The notes beneath the pieces were generated by a model. It did not search any database. It was not told the DNA's origin and saw only the letters and a list, made by a program, of their open reading frames with translations. DNA of 64,000 bases, taken from contig JASMCQ010000035.1 in assembly GCA_030753265.1 (NCBI GenBank), positions 1 through 64,000 on the forward strand, read 5' to 3'. This document shows positions 35,179-43,983 of the stretch, in pieces. Source of the DNA: Dehalococcoidia bacterium. Its GTDB lineage: Bacteria; Chloroflexota; Dehalococcoidia; UBA3495. Both the position numbers and the translations under genes were made by a program. Each line of letters begins with the position of its first letter. Position 1 is the first letter of the stretch.

Positions 35179-36039
35179 ATGAAAGCCCAACGGTTTGAAA
35201 GCAACCCAATCATCAGTCTTGAATCGGGCGACGACCTTGGAGGAAACATCAACGGGCCCTCGCTCATCCTGGCCCCCTCTTGGCTGGAGAACCCGCTCGG
35301 CAAGTATTACCTCTACTTTGCCCACCACAAGGGCTCCTACATCCGCCTCGCTTATGCCGACGACCTGAAAGGCCCTTGGCGGGTCCATGAACCGGGAACG
35401 CTGCGTCTCGAGGACTCTCACTGTTACAACCATATCGCCTCTCCCGACGTTCATGTGGACAATGAGAAGCGCGAGATACGCATGTACTACCACGGGTGGG
35501 TGGCGGAGCGTGACCAGAAATCCAAGGTTGCCCTCTCCAAAGACGGCATCGCTTTTACCGCGTTCCCGGAGGTCCTCGGCGAGCCGTATCTCAGGGTCTT
35601 CAACTGGGGCGGGTACCACTACGCGCTGGGAATGCCCGGCGTGTTCTACCGGTCGAAAGACGGGCTAACCGGGTTCGAGGAGGGACCGACTCTCTTCACT
35701 GAGGATATGCGGCACGCGGCGTTCCGCTTGGAAGGCGACACCCTCGAGGTCTATTATTCGAACGCGTTCGATTGTCCCGAGCAGATTCTCCTGGCGACCA
35801 TTGATCTGACGCCGGACTGGGCGGAGTGGAAGGAATCCCCTCCGGTCACCGTACTGGAGCCGGAGACGGAGTACGAGGGCGCCGGGATGCCGTTGGAGCC
35901 GTCGGCCCGGGGATTGATCATGGGGAAGGTGCGCCAGGTCCGGGACCCGGGGATATTCCGTGAAGGGAATGACTCTTACTTGCTGTACTCGGTGGCCGGA
36001 GAGTACGGGCTCGCCATCGCGAAGCTGCTCCCTGCCTAG
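35179..36039 (+). CDS. Glycoside-hydrolase-like five-bladed beta-propeller protein
   Basis: 286 residues. The repeating blade pattern (NGPSLILAPSWL, YYLYFAHHKGSYIRLAYADDLKGPW, SPDVHVDNEKREIRMYYHG, RSKDGLTGFEEG, VRDPGIFREGNDSYLLYSVAGEYGLAIA) is that of the GH43/GH68/GH130-type propeller fold. Clear catalytic acids cannot be assigned, so it may be a non-canonical member. The ATG at 35179 has GGAGGGAG upstream; earlier in-frame starts (35104, 35152) lack one. No transporter or sugar gene is adjacent. No signal peptide is seen. Confidence 0.7.
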   Translation: MKAQRFESNPIISLESGDDLGGNINGPSLILAPSWLENPLGKYYLYFAHHKGSYIRLAYADDLKGPWRVHEPGTLRLEDSHCYNHIASPDVHVDNEKREIRMYYHGWVAERDQKSKVALSKDGIAFTAFPEVLGEPYLRVFNWGGYHYALGMPGVFYRSKDGLTGFEEGPTLFTEDMRHAAFRLEGDTLEVYYSNAFDCPEQILLATIDLTPDWAEWKESPPVTVLEPETEYEGAGMPLEPSARGLIMGKVRQVRDPGIFREGNDSYLLYSVAGEYGLAIAKLLPA

Positions 36040-36076
36040 CCTGGGCGGCCGTGGATCAGTTCTCGCTCCCCCGGCC

Positions 36077-37159
36077 CTAACCCTCTGCCGCCTTCAGCAC
36101 CATCTTTTCGTCCAGCTCCACGCCCAGGCCGGGGCCTGAGGGCACTTCCAAGTAACTGCCCTTGACCTCCAGCGGCGTTTTGAGGATTGGCCACTTGTCG
36201 CGAATGGAGATGGGTTCGATGTTGTACTCTTGGGCGTAGGGGATTTGCGGGTAGGCGGCGCAGACGTGTAGATGCGCCACCGCGCTGATTGTCGGCTGGG
36301 TGTTATGGATAGTGATGGGCTTGCCGAAGGACGAAGCCAACGCCGCGATCCTCTGAAACTCGGTAAAGCCGGGTACCTTGACGATGTCTGGCTGGATGAT
36401 GTCCACGCGCCCCTGGAGGATCAGGTCCCGGTACTGCCAGTGGGTGAAGATCATCTCCCCGGATGCGATGGGAATGTCCAGGGCATCGGCGACGGTGGCC
36501 AGCCCCTCCAGGTCGTAGAAGGGACGCGGCTCCTCGAAGTGGAAAACCCCCAGTTGCTCCAGGGCCCGGCCGATGCTGATGGCGTGGTGGGTGGAGAAAG
36601 CGCCGTTCACGTCCACCAGGATCTCGATCCCGTCGCCTACGGCGGCCCGCACCTCCCGCACCGTGTCTATGGTTTGGTCGGCGGGGTCGTCGATGGATCC
36701 TGGGACCGCGCTGTGGAGCTTGTACCCGGTATACCCGGCGTCGACAAAGGAGGCCGCCCGGCGGGCCTCTTCAACGGGGGTCATATCCCGGCGCATGGAG
36801 CTGGCATACATTCTTACACTGTCCCGCACCTTGCCGCCCAGCAGCTGATAAATGGGAAGGCCCAGGGCCTTGCCTTTGAGGTCCCAAATGGCGATGTCCA
36901 GCCCGGCAATGGCGCAGAAGATCGCGCCCCCCATCTCCACCGCCGATCCGGCCCGGACCATATCCCTCCAGCGCAACTCGGTGTCGAGCGGGTCTTTGCC
37001 CTGTAACACCGGTTTGAAGATGCGGTCCACCTGCATCTTGATGAGATCAGGCTGGCGCCGGAAACACTCCCCGATCCCCACCAGACCCTCGTCGGTGTAG
37101 ATTCGGACGAGGGGGAATTGCCGGTCCAACACCAGGCACTCTACATCGGTGATCTTCAT
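36077..37159 (-). CDS. Mandelate racemase/muconate lactonizing enzyme family protein (enolase superfamily)
   Basis: 360 residues. A capping domain comes first (VECLVLDRQFPLVRIYTDEGLVGIGE). The barrel has YKLHSAVPGS at the Lys strand, metal ligands in LVDVNGAF (Asp), HFEEPRPF (Glu) and IASGEMIF (Glu), then DIIQPDIVKVPG and ITIHNTQPTIS with the His of the His-Asp dyad type. Members abstract a proton alpha to a carboxylate (acid sugar dehydratases, racemases). The substrate is unknown. It lies downstream of the double-cupin gene on the same strand. Confidence 0.88.
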   Translation of the reverse strand: MKITDVECLVLDRQFPLVRIYTDEGLVGIGECFRRQPDLIKMQVDRIFKPVLQGKDPLDTELRWRDMVRAGSAVEMGGAIFCAIAGLDIAIWDLKGKALGLPIYQLLGGKVRDSVRMYASSMRRDMTPVEEARRAASFVDAGYTGYKLHSAVPGSIDDPADQTIDTVREVRAAVGDGIEILVDVNGAFSTHHAISIGRALEQLGVFHFEEPRPFYDLEGLATVADALDIPIASGEMIFTHWQYRDLILQGRVDIIQPDIVKVPGFTEFQRIAALASSFGKPITIHNTQPTISAVAHLHVCAAYPQIPYAQEYNIEPISIRDKWPILKTPLEVKGSYLEVPSGPGLGVELDEKMVLKAAEG

Positions 37160-37275
37160 CCTCTTCTTCTCCTCATCTCCGGGGCGCCGGCCTAATGGCG
37201 CCGCCTGGCCCGTCGCCGAACCGGCGATCGTGATGGCAGGCCTCACCGCAGGTTCGAACGCCTCTCCCCGGCTGC

Positions 37276-38313
37276 CTAGGCCGGGTCCCGCCACGGCGAC
37301 GGTACCTGGCGGTAGGTCCCCGGCATCTGCTCGGCCACCAGCAGCCGGAGGGGCTCGTTACCCGGGTTGGCCAGGCTATGGCGGGCCCCGGACGGAACAA
37401 AGACCAGGTCTCCGGTTCCCATCTCCAGGGTCGTGTCTTCAACGGTCTGCAGGCCCGTCCCGTTCAGGCAGTAGCGCACGGACTCGCCATGGCTGTGACT
37501 GGTAGAGTCCTGGTAATGCGCCGGTACTACCCGAATAGAAACTTGGAGGGTGAAGATGTTGAACCCCAGCTCCGGCGCCACCAGGGGGACCGGCTGAGAG
37601 GCGGCGTTCACTTCCCAAGGGATATCACGCCAGTGTACGACGTAGCGAGTCTGCTGCCGCCGCCGGTTGAACTCATCGTCCAAGACCCCCAGCTGATGAA
37701 GGAAATGCTGTCGGCGTGAGTACAGGGTCGCGGAGTCCATCGCGGCCGGGTCTTCCTCCGCCGCCGAAGCCAGGAAGCTAGCCAAGCTGCTGCCGCCGAG
37801 GTCTGAGGCATGATACTGCCAGGGCGCGGGAACCGGGAGGTGAGTACCCGGCAACTGGTGGAAGGCGATGAACACCATGGGCTCCTGACCGGTGTTCTCC
37901 GTCCCATGCCAGATGTTGGCCGGGATGAAGGCCAGGTCCCCCGCCTCCACCTGGTACTCCTCTTGCCCGATGATCTCCTTTCCCTTGCCGTGAAGGTAAT
38001 ACTTTACCGCGTCCCCGTGGGTATGATATGCGCCCTCCACGCCACCACCGCCGATCTCCCGCTGGAAAACCCGAAAGGTGTGGATGTTGAAACCCAGCTT
38101 CGGAGAGATGATGCGGGCCAGGCGGTGCCCTTCCTGCTGAGTCGGGTGTACCGCCGAGGCGGATTCCCACCGGATGTCGGCTGCTCGGGCCAGCAGCCGG
38201 TTCTCCCGGCGTCTCCGATCGAACTCCTCTTCGATGCGGCCAAACCGTTGGAGGATCGAGTCGCGTCTCTGGGCCAATTGGTCCGGACTCAGGGCATCCA
38301 ATTCATCTGGCAT
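37276..38313 (-). CDS. Two-domain cupin protein
   Basis: 345 residues. The first cupin has GAYHTHGDAVKYYLHGKG and IPANIWHGTENTG; the second has STSHSHGESVRYCLNGTG and VPSGARHSLANPG. Each keeps two His of motif 1 and the His of motif 2, so both could bind metal. A coiled-coil-like stretch (RRDSILQRFGRIEEEFDRRRRE) precedes the first and recurs before the second (RRQHFLHQLGVLDDEFNRRRQQ), showing internal duplication of a helix-plus-cupin unit. Bicupins include gentisate- and oxalate-type enzymes; none is assigned. AAGGAGTG precedes the ATG. Confidence 0.82.
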   Translation of the reverse strand: MPDELDALSPDQLAQRRDSILQRFGRIEEEFDRRRRENRLLARAADIRWESASAVHPTQQEGHRLARIISPKLGFNIHTFRVFQREIGGGGVEGAYHTHGDAVKYYLHGKGKEIIGQEEYQVEAGDLAFIPANIWHGTENTGQEPMVFIAFHQLPGTHLPVPAPWQYHASDLGGSSLASFLASAAEEDPAAMDSATLYSRRQHFLHQLGVLDDEFNRRRQQTRYVVHWRDIPWEVNAASQPVPLVAPELGFNIFTLQVSIRVVPAHYQDSTSHSHGESVRYCLNGTGLQTVEDTTLEMGTGDLVFVPSGARHSLANPGNEPLRLLVAEQMPGTYRQVPSPWRDPA

Positions 38314-38526
38314 CGGCACACTCCTTGGTCTAGAGTCAAGGCGTGGTTCGTGAAGACTGTTTCCAAAAAGTAGCACCTAAATTTGAAACTTGGATACGCG
38401 ATTACCCCCGCTCTCCTTCTCCCAACGTGGCAATACCGGAGCGCCGGGGCCGTTGCCGCTACCCGGCGGAATAGGTATACCAGGTACGATTCCCGAAAGC
38501 GGCGAGCCGCCCCCGATCCCCTTCAT

Positions 38527-39072
38527 TCAGGAGAGGGGCGGAAGCACGACGCCCGTCCCCGGCGGCAGGTCCCACGCTTCATCTTGCAGGCCGCGGATGA
38601 AGTCGATCTGGCCGTGGTGGTTGTTCTTGTGGGTCACGAGATGACGCAGCGCCGAGGCCACCGTGTGCTCCGGCCGCGACGGGTCGGGCGCGATGTCGAG
38701 TCCGTCGGCGGTCAGCGTGGCGAGGTAATCCATGGTTTGCTGGTAAGCGGCCTTGGCGAAGTCCGTCAGGACCGAAAGATTCGGAATCGGCAGGCTTCTC
38801 AGTCCCATCCTATCGCCGGGGGCGGGCGCGTCCACCGGCTGGCCGAACTTCTTGTGCCAGCCCTCTGAAACCCAGAGCGCGGCTGGCCCGCCCCGGAGGG
38901 AGGAGGTCCGCCGGTCTTCTCCGCGGGCCACGTGCCACAGGATCCACCCGATGTTGTTGGAGGTGGGGCCGGGACGCCAGAGAACCTGTTCTTGGGTCAG
39001 GCCCTCGCAGGTGGCGAGCAGGCGCAGTTGGACTTGCCTCAAGCTTTGGGTGATGAAGTTCACGGCATCCAT
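38527..39072 (-). CDS. DinB-family putative metal-dependent protein
   Basis: 181 residues, four-helix bundle. LLATCEGLTQEQVLWRPGPTSNNIGWILWHVARGED carries the first His, and HLVTHKNNHHGQIDFIRGL the C-terminal His cluster. DinB/DUF664 proteins include bacillithiol- and mycothiol-dependent transferases. The ATG at 39072 follows GGAGGCCGAC; an upstream start at 39177 adds non-homologous sequence. It sits within the minus-strand catabolic block but with 168- and 213-base gaps on either side. Confidence 0.85.
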   Translation of the reverse strand: MDAVNFITQSLRQVQLRLLATCEGLTQEQVLWRPGPTSNNIGWILWHVARGEDRRTSSLRGGPAALWVSEGWHKKFGQPVDAPAPGDRMGLRSLPIPNLSVLTDFAKAAYQQTMDYLATLTADGLDIAPDPSRPEHTVASALRHLVTHKNNHHGQIDFIRGLQDEAWDLPPGTGVVLPPLS

Positions 39073-39240
39073 GTCGGCCTCCACGGCGTTTTCTCGGTTC
39101 CCCGAGGATTTTCGCCTGCCACCCGAGAGGGCGGGTTCGGCGTGTTTGGCGCAATTGTAACCCCAAAGCGGCCCCAAGGGTATGCCTGGCGGGCGGGCCC
39201 GCCCCCCAGCCGGCTACCTTACTGCGCTCCGAGTCTGGGA

Positions 39241-40560
39241 TCATTCCCGGGAGAATGGGGCATCGCCGGTCCGGTTTTCGGTAAACCGGGCCGCCCACAT
39301 GCACCCCACGGCCAGTAAGCCCAGCGAAATGGCCAGGGGAAAGGCCACCGTGTAGTCGCCCTGGGCGTCGAACAGAACACCTCCGATGACCGGGCCGGCC
39401 ATGATGCCGATGCCCCGTCCCAGGTGCACCAGGCCCATCACCGAACCAAGGGTTCCGGCCGGGAACAGGTCGGCGGCTTTGGCGCTCACCATCAGCCCTC
39501 CGATTCCGTCACTGAGCCCCAGCAGTCCGGCGAAAAGAATAATCGGCCATAAGCTCTGCCCATCTCCCAGCATGTAGATGGTCACCATGGCGAGGACGTG
39601 CATTCCTTGCCCGGCGGTGTAGATTGATTCACGGCCGGCATGGTCGGAGAGGGCTCCGGTGACCGGCCTGCCCACCAGCCCCACGAGTCCGGCGCTGGCT
39701 ATCGCGGTGGCGGCGGTGAGCGGGCTGTACCCCGCCGCCAGCAGGAACGCGACCAGGTGGACCCGGATCAACTGGCGGCCCAGTGTGGCCAGTAGGCGAG
39801 TCAACACCAGGAACCATAGCGGAGGCCCCAGGAGAACGGCTCGCCAGAGAGATGGACCGGAGGCTGGTGCGGGGCCGGCAACTCCGGCCGCGGCGGTGGA
39901 GGCGCCGGGAGTGATCACCGGCCCGGGCTCCGCGGTGGTGTGACTGCCGGGAGGGCGCCTCTGGAATAGGAAATTGGCCGGCGTAACCAACGTGAAAAAC
40001 AGGATCCCCAGGACCCAAAAGGCGTCCTTCCAGCCGATTGCGGAGATGAGCAGCTGGGCCACCGGCAGGAAGACCAGTGAGCCCAACGGGTTGCCCGCGT
40101 CGGCCAACCCGAGAATGCGGCCTCGGGCGTTGGGAAACCATGGAGCCAGGTTGGCGGTGGTGGTAAACGAAGAGACCATGCTTTCGCCCAGGGTCGCGAG
40201 CACGCTGTAGAAGATCAGCAGGTGCCACAGCTCGGTCCCGAAACTGCTGGAGAGGTAGCCTGCCAGTATGAGGACCCCGCCGGCGGCGAAAAAGTAGCGA
40301 GGCCCCAGCCGGTCCAGGAGGGCGCCCAAGGCCGGAGCGCCAAGGCCGCTGACCAGACCGGCCACGGAAAATATGCTCGAAGTGGTGGTGGCGCTCCATT
40401 GGAAGCTGTCCCGCAGGGCCACGTAAATCACGGGTACGGTATTCTTGATCCCGCCTTCCACGAAAAGGTTCGAAAAGCTCAGCCCGAATATTGCCCACCC
40501 GTAGTGGCGACTAACCGTGGTTGTGTCCGCGCGACTCTCCAACAGACGAAACCGCCTCAT
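39241..40560 (-). CDS. Major facilitator superfamily transporter
   Basis: 439 residues with 12 predicted membrane segments in two halves. The loop between segments 2 and 3 reads GALLDRLGPRYF and the second-half equivalent GALSDHAGRESIY. The central cytoplasmic loop (residues about 200-235) is Pro/Ala-rich. The overall look is that of the monocarboxylate/oxalate-formate antiporter branch, which would suit export or import of an organic acid handled by the neighbouring genes. Substrate inferred only from context. Confidence 0.87.
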   Translation of the reverse strand: MRRFRLLESRADTTTVSRHYGWAIFGLSFSNLFVEGGIKNTVPVIYVALRDSFQWSATTTSSIFSVAGLVSGLGAPALGALLDRLGPRYFFAAGGVLILAGYLSSSFGTELWHLLIFYSVLATLGESMVSSFTTTANLAPWFPNARGRILGLADAGNPLGSLVFLPVAQLLISAIGWKDAFWVLGILFFTLVTPANFLFQRRPPGSHTTAEPGPVITPGASTAAAGVAGPAPASGPSLWRAVLLGPPLWFLVLTRLLATLGRQLIRVHLVAFLLAAGYSPLTAATAIASAGLVGLVGRPVTGALSDHAGRESIYTAGQGMHVLAMVTIYMLGDGQSLWPIILFAGLLGLSDGIGGLMVSAKAADLFPAGTLGSVMGLVHLGRGIGIMAGPVIGGVLFDAQGDYTVAFPLAISLGLLAVGCMWAARFTENRTGDAPFSRE

Positions 40561-40688
40561 CTCCGGTTATGGGTGTGTTTCAACAGAAGGACTGGCCTTC
40601 GCCGGTTCCGGTGTGCCCCCAAGAAGCTCCATCGGCGCCAATCGGCCAAGGGGTTGGAACTGCCCGCGGCAAGCCTCTGGGGCTGGTG

Positions 40689-41153
40689 CTATGCCTCGAC
40701 CTCCACCACCATTTCAATCTCCACGGGTATTCCGTAGGGCAGGCCGGCCATGCCCACGGCCGAGCGGGCGTGACGGCCGGCTTCCCCGTACAAGTTGACC
40801 AGCAGGTCGGACGCGCCATTGGCGACCTTGGGCGGATCTACGAAGTCGGGAACGCAGTTTATCATGCACAGGAGTTTGACGATCCGCTTGACCTTGTCCA
40901 GGTCGCCTATCTCCCCCTTGAGGGAGGTTAGAAGGTTCAACATGGTCTGCCGGGCGCAGTCGTAGCCCTGTTCGATGGAGACGCCGGAACCCAGCTTTCC
41001 TTGGAACAGAAACCCGCCGCCGGGGATACTCGGCCCTTGTCCCGACAGGAAAATGAGGTTGCCGGTCCGGACCGCCGGGACATAGATTCCGGCCGGTGAC
41101 GGCGGCGGAGGCAACTCGTATCCCAATTCACGAATCTTCTTCTCAATCTCCAC
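40689..41153 (-). CDS. RidA (YjgF/YER057c/UK114) family protein
   Basis: 154 residues. GNLIFLSGQGP, the helix CARQTMLNLLTSLKGEIGDLDKVKRIVKLLCMIN, and HARSAVGMAGLPYGIPVEIEMVVEVEA with the Arg that clamps the substrate carboxylate. RidA proteins hydrolyse reactive enamine/imine intermediates made by PLP enzymes; a PLP-dependent threonine aldolase-like gene lies 3 kb upstream on the same strand. The start is GTG at 41153 after GGAGGGAG. Confidence 0.88.
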   Translation of the reverse strand: MEIEKKIRELGYELPPPPSPAGIYVPAVRTGNLIFLSGQGPSIPGGGFLFQGKLGSGVSIEQGYDCARQTMLNLLTSLKGEIGDLDKVKRIVKLLCMINCVPDFVDPPKVANGASDLLVNLYGEAGRHARSAVGMAGLPYGIPVEIEMVVEVEA

Positions 41154-41543
41154 GTTAGACTCCCTCCATAAGAAAAGTTCGCCCAAACCCGGTCGATCTG
41201 ATGCACATTGCATTTTGCCGTGGTTGCGATCCAGGATCATAGCCGGTCAGGCGCCGATCATTCTCGGCGGATAGCGCCAGACGGATAGCATAGGTGGATC
41301 GGGGTCCCCGATCATGTTCGGCCGATCAGAGGAGAGTCATCGGCGGTTCGGAAGAGAACCGTGAGGTATCCGCTATCCAGGAATTCAATCTGGACGTGCC
41401 GGCTGGAGCTACCGCCGATTTCAGGAGGCCGGTTCGCCCTCGCGAACAAACATCCGGGGAGAGCGAGTGTCGAGGCAACTGCCCGCTCCGCGGGCGGAAT
41501 TTGGCGCCCCGGTAACCGTTCTCCATGTGGGCCAGGCCGCCGC
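41154..41543. other. Intergenic region upstream of the RidA gene
   Basis: 390 bases on the path from the isochorismatase-like gene to the RidA gene. I see no credible gene, repeat or RNA. Its length suggests the RidA gene has its own promoter. Confidence 0.4.
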
Positions 41544-42134
41544 TCAGGAGCCTCCCAGCGCCCGGATCAGCTCCTCCGACGTGATTACGTCGGCCTGCCG
41601 GGGAAGGATACGCTGGGTCAGGAAGTCGTGGACCTCAGGGTCCGAGTCCCAGCAGCAGTCCTCGACGACGAGGAGACGGTAGTCCAGATCGGCGGCGAAT
41701 CGCGCGGTGGACAGAACCACGCCGCCGGTGGCGTAGCCCGTGATGATCAGCGTTTCAATGTCGTTAGCCCGCAGGACCACGTCTAATCCGGTGCCGTACA
41801 GCGCGTTGACCCGGTGCTTGCCGACCACTATCTCCCCTTCCGCGGGTCTCAGCGAGGGGTGAATCAGCTTCAACGGGTCGCCCGCCGCCGGCTGGCCCGA
41901 GGTTTTGCGCTGGCGGAAGATCTTGTTCCGGTCGCTGATTTCCGGGTAGCCGGGCCGGAACACGGTGGCGCTGTAACAAACCAGAATTCCGGCATCCCGG
42001 GCCGCCTTCAGCACGGTCTGGGCTTTCTCCAGCACCTTCCGCTCCACCGCGTGGGAAAGGTTGAGTATCATGTCCTCGTAAAAGTCGCCCATGAGTATGG
42101 CGGTCTTACCCAAGTCCAGGGATACTTCAGCCAT
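41544..42134 (-). CDS. Isochorismatase-like hydrolase with catalytic Cys replaced
   Basis: 196 residues. The fold is clear: ILMGDFYED supplies Asp17 and VVGKHRVNALYGT supplies Lys106. The third catalytic position, normally Cys in A-T-N-V-C-V-x-S-T-A (or Gly in true isochorismatases), reads ATGGVVLSTA here, placing Val139 at that site. Cysteine-dependent amide hydrolysis is therefore not expected. It lies 60 bases after the DUF4387 gene and probably belongs to that operon. Confidence 0.85.
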   Translation of the reverse strand: MAEVSLDLGKTAILMGDFYEDMILNLSHAVERKVLEKAQTVLKAARDAGILVCYSATVFRPGYPEISDRNKIFRQRKTSGQPAAGDPLKLIHPSLRPAEGEIVVGKHRVNALYGTGLDVVLRANDIETLIITGYATGGVVLSTARFAADLDYRLLVVEDCCWDSDPEVHDFLTQRILPRQADVITSEELIRALGGS

Positions 42135-42194
42135 TGCGAGCCTCCTAAACAGCCTTCAGCTATCAGCCCTCAGCCAAGCTGACTGCTGAAAAGA

Positions 42195-42506
42195 TCAGAT
42201 TGGCACATCCACGTCCATCAGGGGCCCGTGCTGCTGGGCGCCGTAGACGTCGGAGTCTTCGACCGCGCCGGAGCCGTGGAGCCGGGGGATAGTGGCTTTG
42301 ATGGCGTTGGCCGGCGGGAACTCCACCAGCAGAACGTCCTTCTCCCCCACGCTGTAAAGCCGGGAGATGAGCCCCTTGTTGATCACCCCGGAGGAGCGCA
42401 CCTTCTCGAAGGTCTCCTTGTCGGGAAACACCATGTCCAGGGTAAGCAGAAAGGGGTTGGCGTTTTTGCTGCGGCAGATCACGGCCAGGTCGCGAATCCT
42501 AGTCAT
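42195..42506 (-). CDS. DUF4387 family protein
   Basis: 103 residues. RIRDLAVICRSKNANPFLLTLDMVFPD and the later SRLYSVGEKDVL are the family pattern. DUF4387 proteins are usually encoded directly after, or fused to, AtuA/DUF1446 proteins, as here (52 bases apart). The ATG at 42506 fits the family start; a GTG three codons upstream is the alternative. Confidence 0.88.
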   Translation of the reverse strand: MTRIRDLAVICRSKNANPFLLTLDMVFPDKETFEKVRSSGVINKGLISRLYSVGEKDVLLVEFPPANAIKATIPRLHGSGAVEDSDVYGAQQHGPLMDVDVPI

Positions 42507-42558
42507 ATCACGCACTCGGGGTTGATTTGGGCAGTCAGTCCTCGGTTCGGTTGACCGC

Positions 42559-43935
42559 TTATACCGTGACGTATTCTATGGGAAACATCTCGAGGGGGTC
42601 GTCCGGTTGCACCGCGTGCAGGATGTTGAACTCGTAGACCGGGCCCACGGGGATGTCCGAAGGGGAATAGGGGTAGGTCAGGCAGCCCTCATCGCAGAGC
42701 TTGCCCTCGTAATGAAGATTCTTGCTTGCCTGGCGGGCCAGTCCCAGGATCTCGTTGGCCAGGTCTTGGGTCGGGGCTACCGCCTCCATGATGACCCCCA
42801 GTTCGTGGGCCAGCACTTCCTTGACTGGCTCCCGCTCCCCCATCACGGCGTTCTTGCCGATGACGCGGAACACCAACTTGTAGTCGTTGGGGCCGACGCC
42901 CATGCCGTCCACCCGGCGGGTGACCAAGGACCGCACGTCGGCCAAATAGCTGTCGATGCACTGCACCAGCACCGGGTCGCGGGTATAGGAGATGCAGATG
43001 CACCGGTAGCCCACCAGTTCCACCCCTTCCAGCCGGATGGTGTACTTTTCTCGAGGGAGGAACCGGGCGCCGGTTATCTTCACCGTCCGGCCGTCCACGG
43101 CCTCGCAGTTCAGATCGCTGAGGTCCAGGACCCCCGACGGCTCGGTGTGATAGAGGGGTGTCTCATTCTCGTGCAAGAAAAAGGTGGAAACGCTGAGAGG
43201 GGTGCACGAAAGACCGGGATGGTTCGGCTCCACCACGATGTGGTCCTCCCGCAGGGTGACGGTGATGCCTTCGCTGCCGTACTTCTGCCGGGGGACGGCG
43301 CAGGCCGCGCCGCACTCCAGCAGCTTGCCCGCCACCCAGCCCAGGGCGGGGTCGAACTCCTCTTTGATGGGTAGCGCGGCGAAAATGGCGGCGTCATCGG
43401 ACCGCCCGCACAGGATCACCTGGGCCCCCTCGCCCAATGCCTCGATGTAAGGCTCAACCCCGGCCATGCCGACGATGGTGGAACTCCGGTCGATCACTTC
43501 CTGGCGCAGTGGCGGCAGGGGCCACAAGGGCTCCACTCGGTCCTGTTCCAGTTTGAGGGCCACGTACTCCCTGGACTGCTCCGAGTGGATGAGGGCCATT
43601 CGGAAGTGTAGGTTGTTCTCGTGGGCTATCTCTTCGACGATCTCCCGGGTCCATTGCAGGTGGGCGTCCGCGCCGGCGCCGCCGCTGGTGCCGACGACCA
43701 TCGGTATTCGCCGGTCCACGGCGGCCTGGAGCATCAAAGCCAGGTCCCGCTTGGCGGCGTCCCGTCCGACGAAAGCCTTGCCCATCCCCAGGTAGTTGGG
43801 TCCCGGATCAGTGCTCCCCCCGTCGCAGGCGATCAGGTGGGGGTCCTTCCGGAGCACCCGCTCCAGGGAGCTTTCCTGGAAGCCGTAGCCCACGATGGCG
43901 GTGGGAGCCACTATTCGCAGTTCCTGGTCGGACAT
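42559..43935 (-). CDS. AtuA-like (DUF1446) acyclic terpene utilisation family protein
   Basis: 458 residues. LIACDGGSTDPGPNYLGMG, VVGTSGGAGADAHLQWTREIV and VILCGRSDDAAIFAALP are typical of AtuA-like proteins. AtuA was named from Pseudomonas acyclic terpene (citronellol) catabolism, but the family occurs widely beside organic-acid catabolic genes and the reaction is not known to me. With DUF4387 it likely forms a two-subunit unit. A good AGGAGGC site lies about nine bases before the ATG. Confidence 0.9.
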   Translation of the reverse strand: MSDQELRIVAPTAIVGYGFQESSLERVLRKDPHLIACDGGSTDPGPNYLGMGKAFVGRDAAKRDLALMLQAAVDRRIPMVVGTSGGAGADAHLQWTREIVEEIAHENNLHFRMALIHSEQSREYVALKLEQDRVEPLWPLPPLRQEVIDRSSTIVGMAGVEPYIEALGEGAQVILCGRSDDAAIFAALPIKEEFDPALGWVAGKLLECGAACAVPRQKYGSEGITVTLREDHIVVEPNHPGLSCTPLSVSTFFLHENETPLYHTEPSGVLDLSDLNCEAVDGRTVKITGARFLPREKYTIRLEGVELVGYRCICISYTRDPVLVQCIDSYLADVRSLVTRRVDGMGVGPNDYKLVFRVIGKNAVMGEREPVKEVLAHELGVIMEAVAPTQDLANEILGLARQASKNLHYEGKLCDEGCLTYPYSPSDIPVGPVYEFNILHAVQPDDPLEMFPIEYVTV

Positions 43936-43983
43936 GGAAAGCCTCCTGGGCCCTGTGGCCCCTTGCCGGTCAGCCGTAAATGC

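Noticed and set aside
41154..41543. Small minus-strand frame (41326-41526)
   Set aside because: No start signal and no similarity; treated as non-coding.
42135..42194. Repeats of the type CAGCTATCAGCCCTCAGCC
   Set aside because: Short imperfect repeats also hinted near 45188, but too short to define an element.
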